The notes beneath the pieces are model-generated. The model made no database searches and was not told where the DNA came from. It saw only the letters and a list, made by a program, of their open reading frames with translations. The translations under genes were made by a program, and so were the position numbers. From Paraburkholderia atlantica (GTDB taxonomy: Bacteria > Pseudomonadota > Gammaproteobacteria > Burkholderiales > Burkholderiaceae), in NCBI RefSeq assembly GCF_009362785.1, contig NZ_WHNQ01000023.1, forward strand, positions 1-64,000: a stretch of DNA of 64,000 nucleotides, read 5' to 3'. Of this stretch, positions 46,081 through 55,065 are shown piece by piece (within the stretch, counting starts at the first letter, position 1; each line of letters opens with the position of its first letter).

Positions 46081-47163
46081 ATGACCGACAAGACGCTTTT
46101 CGAGCCCTACACCCTGGGCCGTCTTACCGTCGCCAATCGCTTTGTCATGGCGCCGCTGACCCGCAACCGCGCCGGCGCGGGGCTGGTGCCCAGCGAGCTG
46201 GCTGCGGCCTATTACGCGCAGCGCGCCTCGGCCGGTCTGATCATCACGGAGGCCACTCAGGTGTCGGCACAGGCGCAGGGCTATCAGGACACCCCCGGCT
46301 TGTACACACGCGAGCAGATCGCCGGTTGGCGCACGGTCACCGAGGCTGTGCATACGAGGGGCGGGCGCATCTTCGCGCAACTCTGGCACGTCGGCCGTGT
46401 TGCGCACATCGATCTGCAGCCGGGCGGCGCTGCGCCGGTCGCACCGTCAGCCATTCGTGCAGCGACCAAGACCTTCGTGAACAACGGATTTGCCGACGTC
46501 TCCGAGCCGCGCGCTCTGGAACTCGCCGAACTGCCGGGCATCGTGAACGACTTCCGCCAGGCTGCGGCGAACGCCATTGCAGCCGGCTTCGACGGCGTGG
46601 AGATCCACGGCGCCAACGGCTATCTACTCGAGCAGTTCATCAAGGACGGAGCCAACCAGCGCACTGACGCCTACGGCGGCTCGATCGAGAATCGCGCGCG
46701 CCTGTTGCTGGAAGTCGTCGCTGCCGTGGTCGAGGAAATCGGCGCCGACCGCACCGGGGTGCGCATCTCGCCCGTGTCGCCGGCAAACGGCATTTCCTGC
46801 AACGATCCTCAGCCGCAGTACGATTACATCGCCGGGCAGCTTAGCGCGCTGGGCATCGTCTATCTGCACGTGGTCGAGGGTGCGACCGGCGGCCCGCGTG
46901 ATGTCGCACCGTTCGACTACGACGCGATGCGCCGCCGGTTCAGGCAAACCTATCTGGCCAATAACGGCTACGACCTGGAACTCGCTACCTCCAGACTCAA
47001 CGAGGGCAAGGCAGATCTGTTCGCCTTCGGCCGCGCCTTTATCAGCAACCCCGATCTGGTCGAACGCCTGAAGACCGGCGCGCAGCTCGCGCAGCCGGAC
47101 TTCGCCACCCTTTATGGTGGCGGCGCTGCGGGCTATATCGACTACCCCTCAATCACCGCTTGA
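46081..47163 (+). CDS. Old Yellow Enzyme family alkene reductase (NemA type)
   Basis: A 360-residue FMN-dependent ene-reductase. The N-terminal LFEPYTLGRLTVANRFVMAPLTRNR, written here in part, is the OYE start (APLTRNR). FAQLWHVGRVAH contributes flavin contacts, HGANGYLLEQF holds the substrate-binding His/Asn pair, and YGGSIENRARLLLEV and FGRAFISNPDL complete the barrel. It reduces activated C=C bonds, nitroesters or maleimides with NAD(P)H. ATG 46081 is chosen; the frame upstream crosses the promoter region and is not coding. First gene of the TetR-controlled set. Confidence 0.92.
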   Translation: MTDKTLFEPYTLGRLTVANRFVMAPLTRNRAGAGLVPSELAAAYYAQRASAGLIITEATQVSAQAQGYQDTPGLYTREQIAGWRTVTEAVHTRGGRIFAQLWHVGRVAHIDLQPGGAAPVAPSAIRAATKTFVNNGFADVSEPRALELAELPGIVNDFRQAAANAIAAGFDGVEIHGANGYLLEQFIKDGANQRTDAYGGSIENRARLLLEVVAAVVEEIGADRTGVRISPVSPANGISCNDPQPQYDYIAGQLSALGIVYLHVVEGATGGPRDVAPFDYDAMRRRFRQTYLANNGYDLELATSRLNEGKADLFAFGRAFISNPDLVERLKTGAQLAQPDFATLYGGGAAGYIDYPSITA

Positions 47164-47213
47164 CGCGCGCTGCCAGCGTCCCTGTCGAACCTCTTTTACA
47201 AAGGAAATAAACC

Positions 47214-48002
47214 ATGACCACGCTTCCGACGGTGCTCGTAACCGGCGCCTCCTCTGGCATCGGCGCGAGCTACGCCGAGCGCTTCGCCGGCCGCGGCCAC
47301 GACCTCGTGCTGGTTGCACGCGACAAGGCGCGCCTCGATGCGTTGGCCGCGCGCCTGCGTGAACAAAGCGGCGTGGCCGTCCAGGTGCTGCAGGCCGATC
47401 TCACCCAGCCCGCCGACCTGGCTGCGGTCGAGTGTCGCCTGCGCGACGACACTCGCATAGGCTTCCTGATTAACAACGCCGGGATGGCCCAGTCAGGCGG
47501 ATTCGTCCAGCAGACGGCCGAGGGCATCGAGCGTCTGATCGCGCTCAACACCACGGCGCTGACGCGGCTCGCAGCCGCGGTCGCTCCGCGCTTTGTGCAG
47601 TCTGGTACTGGCGCGATCGTCAACATTGGCTCGGTGGTGGGTTTCGCGCCCGAATTCGGCATGTCGATCTACGGCGCCACCAAGGCGTTCGTGCTGTTCC
47701 TGTCGCAGGGACTGAGCCTGGAGTTATCGCCTGAGGGCGTCTACGTACAGGCGGTGCTTCCGGCGGCGACCCGCACGGAGATCTGGGGACGCGCCGGCAT
47801 CGACGTCAATACGCTTAGCGAGGTGATGGACGTCGGCGAACTGGTTGATGCGGCACTGGTCGGCTTCGATCGCCGCGAACTAGTGACTATCCCGCCGCTG
47901 CACGTGGCGGCGCGCTGGGACGCATTGGATGGCGCGCGTCAAGGGCTCATATCGGACATTCGACAAGCCCAGGCGGCCGAACGCTATCGGCCCGGAGCCT
48001 GA
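47214..48002 (+). CDS. SDR family oxidoreductase
   Basis: A 262-residue classical short-chain dehydrogenase. The cofactor motif is VTGASSGIGASYAERFA, NNAG is in FLINNAGMAQ, and the catalytic Ser and YxxxK are in NIGSVVGFAPEFGMSIYGATK. The arginine in VARDKARLD suggests NADP preference. AAAGGAAA lies just upstream of the ATG. It is 50 bp after the OYE gene and likely co-transcribed. Confidence 0.88.
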   Translation: MTTLPTVLVTGASSGIGASYAERFAGRGHDLVLVARDKARLDALAARLREQSGVAVQVLQADLTQPADLAAVECRLRDDTRIGFLINNAGMAQSGGFVQQTAEGIERLIALNTTALTRLAAAVAPRFVQSGTGAIVNIGSVVGFAPEFGMSIYGATKAFVLFLSQGLSLELSPEGVYVQAVLPAATRTEIWGRAGIDVNTLSEVMDVGELVDAALVGFDRRELVTIPPLHVAARWDALDGARQGLISDIRQAQAAERYRPGA

Positions 48003-48044
48003 CCGCCACAATGACCGGGGCGGCACCCCCGACGAGAATCGACC

Positions 48045-48908
48045 ATGAACTTCAAAGCGCCGCAGGCGTCTTATGCCCACGCTCAGACCAAGCTCGTAGA
48101 GGCGGGCGGAACCACGTTCGCTTATCGGGAACTGGGACAGCATGGCGGTACCCCGCTAGTCCTGCTCAACCACTGGGGCGCCGTGCTGGACAACTTCGAC
48201 CCGCGCATCGTAGATGGCCTGGCTCATGAGCATCACGTTATTGCCATCGACTATCGCGGAATCGGTTTGTCCGGCGGCACCGCGCCGGTGACCGTCGACG
48301 AGATGGCGCGCGACACTATCGCGGTGATCCGCGCGATGGGTTTCGATCAAGTAAATCTGTTCGGCTTTTCGCTTGGCGGTTTCGTGGCGCAGGACGTGGC
48401 CCTGAAGGCGCCTGCCCTTGTGCGCAAGCTCATCCTTACCGGCACCGGCCCCGCGGGCGGTCAGGGCATCGATCGTGTCGGTGCGGTGTCGTGGCCGCTG
48501 ATACTCAAGGGCCTCCTGACGCTACGCGACCCCAAGACCTATCTCTTCTTCACCGCTACGGCCATCGGCCGGAAGGCAGCAAGCGCCTTCCTGAAAAGAC
48601 TGAAGGAGCGCCGCGCCGATCGCGACAGGGGACCGACACCTCGCGCGTTTTCGCGCCAGCTCAAGGCGATCAAGGCTTGGGGCCAGCAGGTGCCGCAGGA
48701 GCTCGCCGGCCTGCGCATGCCGGTCCTGATCGCCAATGGCGACAACGACATCATGGTGCCCACCTCACTGAGTCTCGACATGGCTCGCCGCATTCCCCAT
48801 GCGCAGTTGGTCATCTACGAAGACGCTGGGCACGGCGGCATCTTTCAATATCACGCTGACTTCGTGTCGAAGGCGCTGGCGTTCCTGGCAGCACCCTACC
48901 TTGGTTAA
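48045..48908 (+). CDS. Alpha/beta hydrolase
   Basis: A 287-residue cytoplasmic alpha/beta-hydrolase. The nucleophile elbow is GFSLGG (Ser109), the oxyanion region is LLNHWGAVLDNFDP, the acid is in NGDNDIMVP and the histidine in DAGHGGIFQY. The fold resembles haloperoxidase/epoxide-hydrolase-like esterases. It is third in the TetR-linked gene set. The substrate may be an ester or lactone produced by the preceding reductases; not demonstrated. Confidence 0.87.
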   Translation: MNFKAPQASYAHAQTKLVEAGGTTFAYRELGQHGGTPLVLLNHWGAVLDNFDPRIVDGLAHEHHVIAIDYRGIGLSGGTAPVTVDEMARDTIAVIRAMGFDQVNLFGFSLGGFVAQDVALKAPALVRKLILTGTGPAGGQGIDRVGAVSWPLILKGLLTLRDPKTYLFFTATAIGRKAASAFLKRLKERRADRDRGPTPRAFSRQLKAIKAWGQQVPQELAGLRMPVLIANGDNDIMVPTSLSLDMARRIPHAQLVIYEDAGHGGIFQYHADFVSKALAFLAAPYLG

Positions 48909-48914
48909 AGCAAC

Positions 48915-49916
48915 ATGCAAGCACTCACATTCAAACGCTATGGCAGATCACCTGAGATCGAGTTCGACGACGTTCCACGCCCCACGTTAAAGGCGGATGA
49001 GTTGTTGGTGCAGGTCCACGCGGCCGGATTGAACCCAATCGACAACATGATTCCGGCGGGCACGTTCAAGCCCGTCCTGAAGTTCGAATTACCAGCCACG
49101 CTAGGCAGCGATATTGCCGGCGTGGTGGTTGAGGTTGGCAGTCGCGTGACGCGTTTCAAGCCGGGCGATGCCGTTTTTGCCAGTCTCTTCGATCTTGGCA
49201 GAGGGTCGATAGCCGAATTCGCGGCGGTGCCGGAAAGCGTTGCCGCACCGAAGCCGGCCAAGCTCGACTTTGTGCAGGCCGCTTCCGTTCCGATGGTTGG
49301 CCTCACCTCGTGGCAAGCATTGAAGGAGCGTGCCAATGTTCGATCTGGCGAGAAGGTGTTCATCCCTGCGGGGTCGGGCGGTATCGGTACCTTCGCGATC
49401 CAGCTAGCAAAGTACCTCGGTGCCAAGGTAGGAACGACCACCAGCACGGGTAATGTCCCACTGGTCACCACGCTGGGCGCAGACGAGGTGGTTGATTATA
49501 AGAAGGAGAACTTCGAAAAAATGCTGCGGGGCTACGACGTGGTGCTCGGTACACTGCGGGGCGATGCGATCGAGAAAGCCATCGGCATTCTCAAACCAGG
49601 GAGCAAGGTTGTCTCGCTCATCGGTCCGTTGGACGCAGCGTTCGCACGCGCACGACGCCTGAATTTCTTTCTAACGTTCGTGTTCGGCTTGATGAGCCGA
49701 AAAATCATGCGCCTTGCAAGAAAACGGGACGTCACCTACTCATTTCTATTCGTCCGTCCCGACGGCGCCCAACTCGCCGAAATTGGAGGACTTCTCGAGT
49801 CGGAACACATTCGTCCGGTGATCGACAGGGTTTTTTCGTTCGAGCAAGCGAAGGAAGCGCTTGAATACTTGGCTCAGGGACGCGCGAAGGGCAAGGTCGT
49901 CGTGAAGATCAAGTGA
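48915..49916 (+). CDS. NADP-dependent quinone oxidoreductase-like protein (MDR family)
   Basis: A 333-residue zinc-free medium-chain dehydrogenase/reductase. It has the GroES-like N-terminal domain (VHAAGLNPIDNMIPAG, LGSDIAGVVVEVG) and the nucleotide-binding motif GSGGIGTFAIQLAK. The structural zinc cysteines are absent, as in quinone oxidoreductases and enoyl reductases. It starts 6 bp after the hydrolase gene. Together with OYE it suggests detoxification of reactive enones or quinones. Confidence 0.9.
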   Translation: MQALTFKRYGRSPEIEFDDVPRPTLKADELLVQVHAAGLNPIDNMIPAGTFKPVLKFELPATLGSDIAGVVVEVGSRVTRFKPGDAVFASLFDLGRGSIAEFAAVPESVAAPKPAKLDFVQAASVPMVGLTSWQALKERANVRSGEKVFIPAGSGGIGTFAIQLAKYLGAKVGTTTSTGNVPLVTTLGADEVVDYKKENFEKMLRGYDVVLGTLRGDAIEKAIGILKPGSKVVSLIGPLDAAFARARRLNFFLTFVFGLMSRKIMRLARKRDVTYSFLFVRPDGAQLAEIGGLLESEHIRPVIDRVFSFEQAKEALEYLAQGRAKGKVVVKIK

Positions 49917-50706
49917 GTGGCCAAACGGTTGACTGTGCAGGAGCTTGCCCTAGCGACTGAAGCCGGTTAGAGGGCAGAGTCGACGCCCGAACGTCCGGGC
50001 AAAAGCGCGAGCGAATGACGCTTGTTGGCCGCACGCCGCCCGATGCAATCGGCCGTACCCGACCCCGATCCGGCCGTTCCGGAATGCTCTTTCGATGGTC
50101 GCTGCCCGGACCGCAAAGGTCATCCGCTTTTTGGGGCAAGTGGTTTTTCGATTTCTTGGGCAACATAGGTAGGCAGTGACCGGTGCGTCGCCTTGGATCG
50201 CGGCGGGGCGGCGTCAGACACTGGCGATCAGCCTAAAGGTCGTCTTATGTGAGAATCGATCGATGCAGATAACCTGTGCTGCAGCCTTTGCCATCTAACC
50301 ATTTCGCCTTCGACCATCGCCAGTTCGTTCCTCTGGATCCACGTGCTGACTTCAACCTTGTCCAAAGCGTTAGACAATCGCGATGCTGCTCCACTCGCAG
50401 CTGCTGCCGCCTCATTTGCACCCGAACCCTCAGTTAAGCACCAACGATGGGCGCAGCGCCGGCTTCCCTGAAGCGGTCAGCGAAACGCGCCGAGGCGCGC
50501 GGTGGTGACCGTAGAGCATATCAGGACCAAGCGGCGTAATGAGGTGTGCGTTGATGTCCGAAAGGCAACATTACTGAAACGAGCTGACGACTGCGATACA
50601 TTCATCGAGTGGTAGTTGCTGTCCGACTCGGCCCCGCCCCGCCAACCGCGAATGGTCCGCCTCCAGATCAATCGCTCTCACGTTGCATCTGTATGCGAGA
50701 CGTCTG
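49917..50706. other. Gene-poor gap after the redox block
   Basis: About 790 bp with no convincing gene. A minus-strand fragment near 49950-50100 reads SFARAFARTFGRR, loosely like the end of an AraC-type HTH, but the rest does not support it. It separates the redox block from the small-gene block. Confidence 0.55.
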
Positions 50707-50922
50707 TCAGCCGAAGCGCGCCTCCAGCCAGTCCTGCGCCCAGTTCTTCGCATAGGCTATCGCGTCCTCGCGTGCGTCAAAGCCGGCCAGATCGCCGCTC
50801 GAGTGAATCTCGTACCCGGTGCCGTCCGCACGGCTGCCGCTGATGCGCGCGTGAGCCATGTACTCCCCGTCGGCCCTACGCGGTGTCGGGTCGACAACGA
50901 TCAAAGTGGAATTGAAGCGCAT
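50707..50922 (-). CDS. Small conserved Burkholderiales protein (family A)
   Basis: A 71-residue soluble protein MRFNSTLIVVDPTPRRADGE..., ending DAIAYAKNWAQDWLEARFG. Central HARISGSRADGTGYEIHSSG suggests a small beta sheet followed by one C-terminal helix. AAGGA lies nine bases before the chosen ATG. Its C-terminal helix resembles that of the 74-residue protein at 54841-55065 (EQALQHSTQWALNWIDTRG), so the two are probably paralogues. Function unknown; such genes often sit near cold-shock genes in Burkholderia, as I recall. Confidence 0.65.
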   Translation of the reverse strand: MRFNSTLIVVDPTPRRADGEYMAHARISGSRADGTGYEIHSSGDLAGFDAREDAIAYAKNWAQDWLEARFG

Positions 50923-50985
50923 AGGGGTTCCTTCAGGGTTGTCGCCCGATTGCGGCTGTCGCATAGGGGCGTCGAAAAGCGCGAC

Positions 50986-51225
50986 TCAGATGCTAAGCCT
51001 GGCCATGATCTGTCCGGCCTCGTAATCCGACTCGCAGCTTGTCATGCCGTGTTCACGCAGCAACGCACGAATCGACACGAACATCAGGAACGCGTCTGAA
51101 TTGACCTCGTGACGACAGTCATGGATGACGCTATCCAGTTCCGCCTCCGCGCCGGGCGGCAGAAACTGGTCGACGATGCCCGAGCCATTGCACCGGATCC
51201 ATTTCAGCAGGTCATTCCTTTGCAT
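50986..51225 (-). CDS. Small hypothetical protein, 79 residues
   Basis: MQRNDLLKWIRCNGSGIVDQ begins a mostly helical 79-residue protein ending EAGQIMARLSI. A GGAG six bases upstream of this ATG supports independent initiation at 51225. The frame is open upstream into a YRG-family leader (51226-51312), so a longer fusion form is possible. I do not recognise the family. Confidence 0.55.
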   Translation of the reverse strand: MQRNDLLKWIRCNGSGIVDQFLPPGAEAELDSVIHDCRHEVNSDAFLMFVSIRALLREHGMTSCESDYEAGQIMARLSI

Positions 51226-51312
51226 ATCAAACTCCAATGTGTGCAATGGCGCGCTATCCACGACAAGCGGGTGAAGGTCCAGCCCGCGGTAGAGACGGGA
51301 CCGCGTTGTCAT
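51226..51312 (-). pseudogene. N-terminal remnant of a YRG-family small protein
   Basis: The 29 residues MTTRSRLYRGLDLHPLV... match the N-termini of the proteins at 53269 (MTTTRHYRGFDISLLV) and 52375 (YKGYELHPLV), then stop resembling them and run in frame into the 79-residue gene. It looks like a truncated copy joined to another gene by deletion. Confidence 0.55.
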
Positions 51313-51739
51313 GAGGCACCTTGAAGGCCGCATCACCGTACGGCGCAGGAGAGCAAGCGTAGAGATGTGAGCCGTTGCATCGGCAGCGCTTCACACGTTC
51401 GGCCACGTCGAGTGGTTATGGGTGAAAGCGGGAAAGTCCCGTTCCGCGGAGTGAAGCAGCTATCAGGATGCCGGGAACGGCTGCAGGTCGACCGCAGATC
51501 TCATGCTACGCCCATTGATAGATTTGTACAGAAGAACCCGTGCTTTGCCGTCGGAAAAGCACGGGGGAACGTGCAGGTCAACTCGGTACTTATGACCGTA
51601 GTGCCGGTGGACTGAGGTGTCCGATGATCCGCATCCGACTGCTTCTCTTCTCGGGCTCGTCAGGTAGCGACGCACAATGCGCCATTTCGACATGCGAGTC
51701 AGGAAGTCTCACCTCAACTGTTCAACCACCGCGAAACGA

Positions 51740-51858
51740 CGCATCTGGCCCACGCGTACGCGCCCACGACCACGCCATTGTCGAGCGCGACACGGAATCG
51801 GCATCCGATAGGACTTCATCAACGAATACTCGAACTCAAACAGTTCGTCCTCGGCCAT
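51740..51858 (-). pseudogene. infA: Frameshifted second copy of infA
   Basis: The minus strand starts MAEDELFEFE, like MAKEELLELD of the intact infA at 54054-54320. It then continues the match only by changing frame: FVDEVLSD in one frame (IVDEVLPD in the intact gene) and VALDNGVVVGAYA in another (VTLDNGVVVGAYA). At least two small indels are needed and the last third is gone. The nucleotide similarity is obvious along about 110 bp. Confidence 0.85.
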
Positions 51859-52374
51859 GCAGGTTCCGGTTGTGTCATCGTACAGATTCTTCCGAGGATC
51901 TGTACGATGTGAATCTCGGAACCCCGATACAGGATCATCCGTTACATAGGGCGCTCCGATTGATGAATCGATACGCGCAGGGAGGCGACCGACGGGTGGA
52001 CGTGCCAGCGGACGAGCTTCCCGTCGACAAGGACTACGCGCTGGCCCAGTCTGGGGGCGGCGGCCAATCCGACCTGACATCCATTCAGGCATGCGAACTG
52101 ATGCGCACACCCGCATCTCCGTGCGCATGGAGTGCTAATTGAGCGGAGCCCGCGTCAGGCTCTCGCGAACGCTCGCGACAGAAGGTTTGCTTCGCGGCGC
52201 AGGAAATGTCGGTCAGCGTTCCGGACGCGCGGCCGACGGCCAGCACGTGGCATGCAGGAGATCGGTCTAAGCCATTGGCCACCTTTCTGATGCGACGACA
52301 GTTAGATCGGCGACCAGGCAGAGAGCGACCCGTCGCCTGGGCACATCAGTTAAGGCCGCGCTTCAGCAGCGTTT
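51859..52374. other. Gap in the small-gene block
   Basis: About 516 bp between the infA pseudogene and the next small gene. No open frame looks like a real protein; probably decayed sequence. Confidence 0.5.
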
Positions 52375-52662
52375 TCATATGTCGATGACCGAAGCGCCAC
52401 TCACCTTTCCGTCGACGATGTCCTTTCCCTGCTGCCGGGCGGCTCGCCTTGCCGTACCGAAGTCGGAGAACGCATACGGCTGGTTGAGCCTGAAGACCCG
52501 GCTTGCAGCGGGCGTTGCTGTCACCGCCGGACGACATATCCGCACCGCAATGTCATAACCTTCGGCGTAACGGGAATGTCCGTCAAAGCGACTGAAAGTG
52601 CGGGGAAAGACGAGGGGATGAAGTTCGTACCCCTTGTAGAGAAGAAACGGGTGTGTCGGCAT
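52375..52662 (-). CDS. Small conserved Burkholderiales protein (family B, YRG type)
   Basis: A 95-residue protein with LYKGYELHPLVFPR near the start, YAEGYDIAVRICRP in the middle, then SRVFRLNQPYAF and a helix TARRAARQQGKDIVDG. The same order of blocks occurs in the protein at 53269-53553, so they are paralogues. ATG 52662 has GGAG eight bases upstream. It looks like a small beta domain plus a helix. No known function. Confidence 0.65.
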   Translation of the reverse strand: MPTHPFLLYKGYELHPLVFPRTFSRFDGHSRYAEGYDIAVRICRPAVTATPAASRVFRLNQPYAFSDFGTARRAARQQGKDIVDGKVSGASVIDI

Positions 52663-53265
52663 GGTGGTCACTCCGCAGGGGAGGACCCACTATACCGTGG
52701 ATCGGACAGCGTCGGGCGGCCGAGACTGTTACCAGAATTGCATTGACCGAAGTTACTGTGGCGCGTATGTTGAAACTCAAGGTTTTCAAAGCAGGCGACT
52801 GTCCGCACCGTTATCACGTTTATTTCGACGAGCTGACGACGGCTATCAGCCTCGCTCCACGTCCACGCTTACGTAGCAGTTTCTTCAAGGGCGCCACCGC
52901 AGCGACGGCCGGGGGCCACACGCAATGAGGCAGGCCCCGGATACCGGCTTCGTCACACAAATGACGAAGGCTGTCCGCCCATGGGCTAGCGAATGCGAGG
53001 TGAGGCATGGCAGTGACCATGCTTCGTGGACTCGGGGCAGCGCGGCGCGATCGAGCAAACGAAAACGGAATGCCGCCTGAGCGAGCCCTTGCCGATGTGA
53101 GACTCGAAGCTCGCGTACTCGTGTACAGGATATCCAGCCGACAAACTTCGTTCCGGTCACTTCGCCGCCGTCGGTGCGGCTCGTCTGGCGTTTGGTATAT
53201 CGCCTTCAGCCAGATCTGTAGAACGATAAAAAAACCGGCCGCGTGCTGCGGTCCAAAGGAGTTAC
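52663..53265. other. Gap between two family B genes
   Basis: About 600 bp separating the minus-strand gene at 52375 from the plus-strand gene at 53269. No recognisable gene. An A7 run at 53228-53234 precedes the second gene and may belong to its promoter region. Confidence 0.5.
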
Positions 53266-53268
53266 ATG

Positions 53269-53553
53269 ATGACAACCACTCGCCATTATCGAGGTTTCGA
53301 CATTTCCCTGCTCGTGTATCCGCATTGCACGACTCAACCGGGATATGGTCACAATTACGAGGAAGGATTCGATGCTTCGATTCGCATCAGCGACCCGGAT
53401 GCCGTGACGGACAGCCCCCGAAGCCGCTTATTCCGTGTGCCCGGCAAGCGGCCTTTCGAGAGTGCCGGCGACGCAAGGCGCGCGTCGGTGGCCTACGCCG
53501 AAATGCTGATCGACGGTGACGGATCTGAACGCACTATCTGGGAAGCGGCCTGA
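53269..53553 (+). CDS. Small conserved Burkholderiales protein (family B, YRG type)
   Basis: A 94-residue protein beginning MTTTRHYRGFDISLLVYP, with EEGFDASIRISDPDA, SRLFRVPGKRPFE and a helix GDARRASVAYAEMLID. It aligns block by block with the protein at 52375-52662. AAAGGAG is seven bases before ATG 53269; an adjacent ATG at 53266 is less well spaced. Unknown function. It is the only plus-strand member of this cluster. Confidence 0.68.
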   Translation: MTTTRHYRGFDISLLVYPHCTTQPGYGHNYEEGFDASIRISDPDAVTDSPRSRLFRVPGKRPFESAGDARRASVAYAEMLIDGDGSERTIWEAA

Positions 53554-53733
53554 GTGCTCCAGCCACAGCAATTCGGTGCGGCACGATAGCCGTGAGCAAC
53601 CGCAGCACGTGGCTGTATCCACATTGACCCGCCTTTTGAGGGGATCCCGTGCCAGTGGCCCTGCCTGCCAGCGAGATGCCACGCACAGTCCGCATAGACG
53701 GCCGCTTCAGCATGGCCGCCCGGCAGTTCCCGG

Positions 53734-53946
53734 TCAGTACCGCTTTTTCGGCGGCAACGACCGTTTGATCTGCTTGCGCAGGCGTGCCACTGCAGCAGCC
53801 TTTTTGCGTTTGCGTTCGGTGGTAGGTTTTTCATAGGCTGTCCGGACACGAAGCTCCGGAATCAGGCCTGTGCGCTCGATCGCGCGACGGAAACGGCGCA
53901 ATGCAACTTCCACGGGCTCGTCGGGTTTGAGAATTACGGTAGTCAA
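53734..53946 (-). CDS. rpsU: 30S ribosomal protein S21 (accessory copy)
   Basis: A 70-residue S21. The sequence TTVILKPDEPVEVALRRFRR, followed by a basic helix with KPTTERKRKKAAAV and the end SLPPKKRY, is clearly RpsU. The start is a TTG at 53946 with AAGGA five bases upstream; no ATG fits. S21 helps base pairing of 16S rRNA with the Shine-Dalgarno sequence. It lies 107 bp downstream of infA on the same strand. An island-borne copy may alter initiation preference; that is speculation. Confidence 0.9.
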   Translation of the reverse strand: MTTVILKPDEPVEVALRRFRRAIERTGLIPELRVRTAYEKPTTERKRKKAAAVARLRKQIKRSLPPKKRY

Positions 53947-54053
53947 TTTTTTCCTTGGTTGATATCCGCAAGCAATTGCGAATGGTGATGCGGATGTGCA
54001 CGCAGCGTCGTGGCACAGGGACGGGGCACAGCCGACGGTCGCATATCGCGCCA

Positions 54054-54320
54054 TCAACGACGACGAAATGCGGCTCTTTGCGTTGCGCCGCCGTTCCGTT
54101 CATCCTTATGCCGAAAATTGATTCGGCCTTTCGTCAGGTCGTACACCGAAAGTTCCAGCGTTACCCGATCGCCCGCAAGGATGCGAATGTGATTCTTGCG
54201 AATCCGACCGGACGCGTACGCCCCTACCACCACGCCATTGTCGAGCGTGACGCGGTAGCGGCTGTCTGGCAGCACTTCGTCAACGATACCGTCGAGTTCC
54301 AGCAGTTCTTCTTTGGCCAT
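54054..54320 (-). CDS. infA: Translation initiation factor IF-1 (accessory copy)
   Basis: An 88-residue IF-1. It has the S1/OB-fold sequence MAKEELLELDGIVDEVLPD, RYRVTLDNGVVVGAYASGRI and AGDRVTLELSVYDLTKGRI, then a C-terminal tail about 15 residues longer than the usual 72-residue factor. AGGAG precedes the ATG. IF-1 binds the 30S A site during initiation. The extended, basic tail (ATQRAAFRRR) is characteristic of second copies in this group. A broken duplicate lies 2.2 kb away. Confidence 0.92.
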   Translation of the reverse strand: MAKEELLELDGIVDEVLPDSRYRVTLDNGVVVGAYASGRIRKNHIRILAGDRVTLELSVYDLTKGRINFRHKDERNGGATQRAAFRRR

Positions 54321-54840
54321 TCAAAAGCTCCTGGTCAATTGGCGTGACACAGGCTCAATTGCCGCATTGAGGAAGAAGCCGCGAGCGTTGTTGGACACAC
54401 GCTCGCGCGATAGTGGGAAGCATGAAATCGCTGGGCAGCCCTTGCGTCCTGGAAGTCATGGGCACCGCGTGGCCGGGCCGAGAATTAGGTGCGCGAGGCC
54501 GATCGGTCAGACACTGCGGCTCGCAATGCCGGCCGGATGCGAGTCGGGGCGTGCAGTCCAGCGACCGCTGCTATCGCTTGCCTCACTGGACTATCAATTA
54601 AAGGAAGTGTCGCGACCAACCAACGCGCGTGTTTTAGGTGCTGTGCGAACTCACTAGACCCGCATTGTAGCCGAAGACGCCATGTGCCCTGCCACTACCG
54701 GCGGGGCCAGAAGAAGGGAGTGTTGCCAGCCATGCGTGCCGGTGATGCACAGTTCGGGATCCTGCGTGATGTTTGGGCGGGTTTTGTTGCACCCCCTGGT
54801 GACTCAGATGCGCTGGGTGTTTTGAACCGTGGCGTCGTCT
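54321..54840. other. Gap upstream of infA
   Basis: About 520 bp with no plausible gene; it must hold the promoter and leader of infA-rpsU. No regulatory motif is recognised. Confidence 0.5.
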
Positions 54841-55065
54841 TTAACCGCGCGTATCGATCCAGTTGAGTGCCCATTGGGTTGAGTGCTGCAAGGCCTGCTC
54901 TTCACTTTTGAAGTAGTCGAGCGAATAGAACCGGTAGCGGCCTTCGGCTCGCGCGCTATCGATGCGTTCGAGCAGCAAGTTAGATGAGAAGCTACCGTCG
55001 GACAAACGATGCGCCGAGGATTGGACGGCATAGCCGTTGTAATGTTGAATTCGTCTGTTTTGCAT
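54841..55065 (-). CDS. Small conserved protein (family A)
   Basis: A 74-residue protein MQNRRIQHYNGYAVQSSAHR... ending EQALQHSTQWALNWIDTRG. The C-terminal helix and the preceding EGRYRFYSLDYF correspond to the 71-residue protein at 50707-50922. ATG 55065 is the first start after an AT-rich stretch; longer in-frame starts cross non-coding sequence. It lies between csp and infA on the same strand. Function unknown. Confidence 0.58.
   Translation of the reverse strand: MQNRRIQHYNGYAVQSSAHRLSDGSFSSNLLLERIDSARAEGRYRFYSLDYFKSEEQALQHSTQWALNWIDTRG

Noticed and set aside
49909..50166. Minus-strand frame with SFARAFARTFGRR, suggesting an AraC regulator remnant
   Set aside because: Only about a dozen residues resemble the end of an AraC HTH; the preceding residues do not align and nothing else supports a gene.
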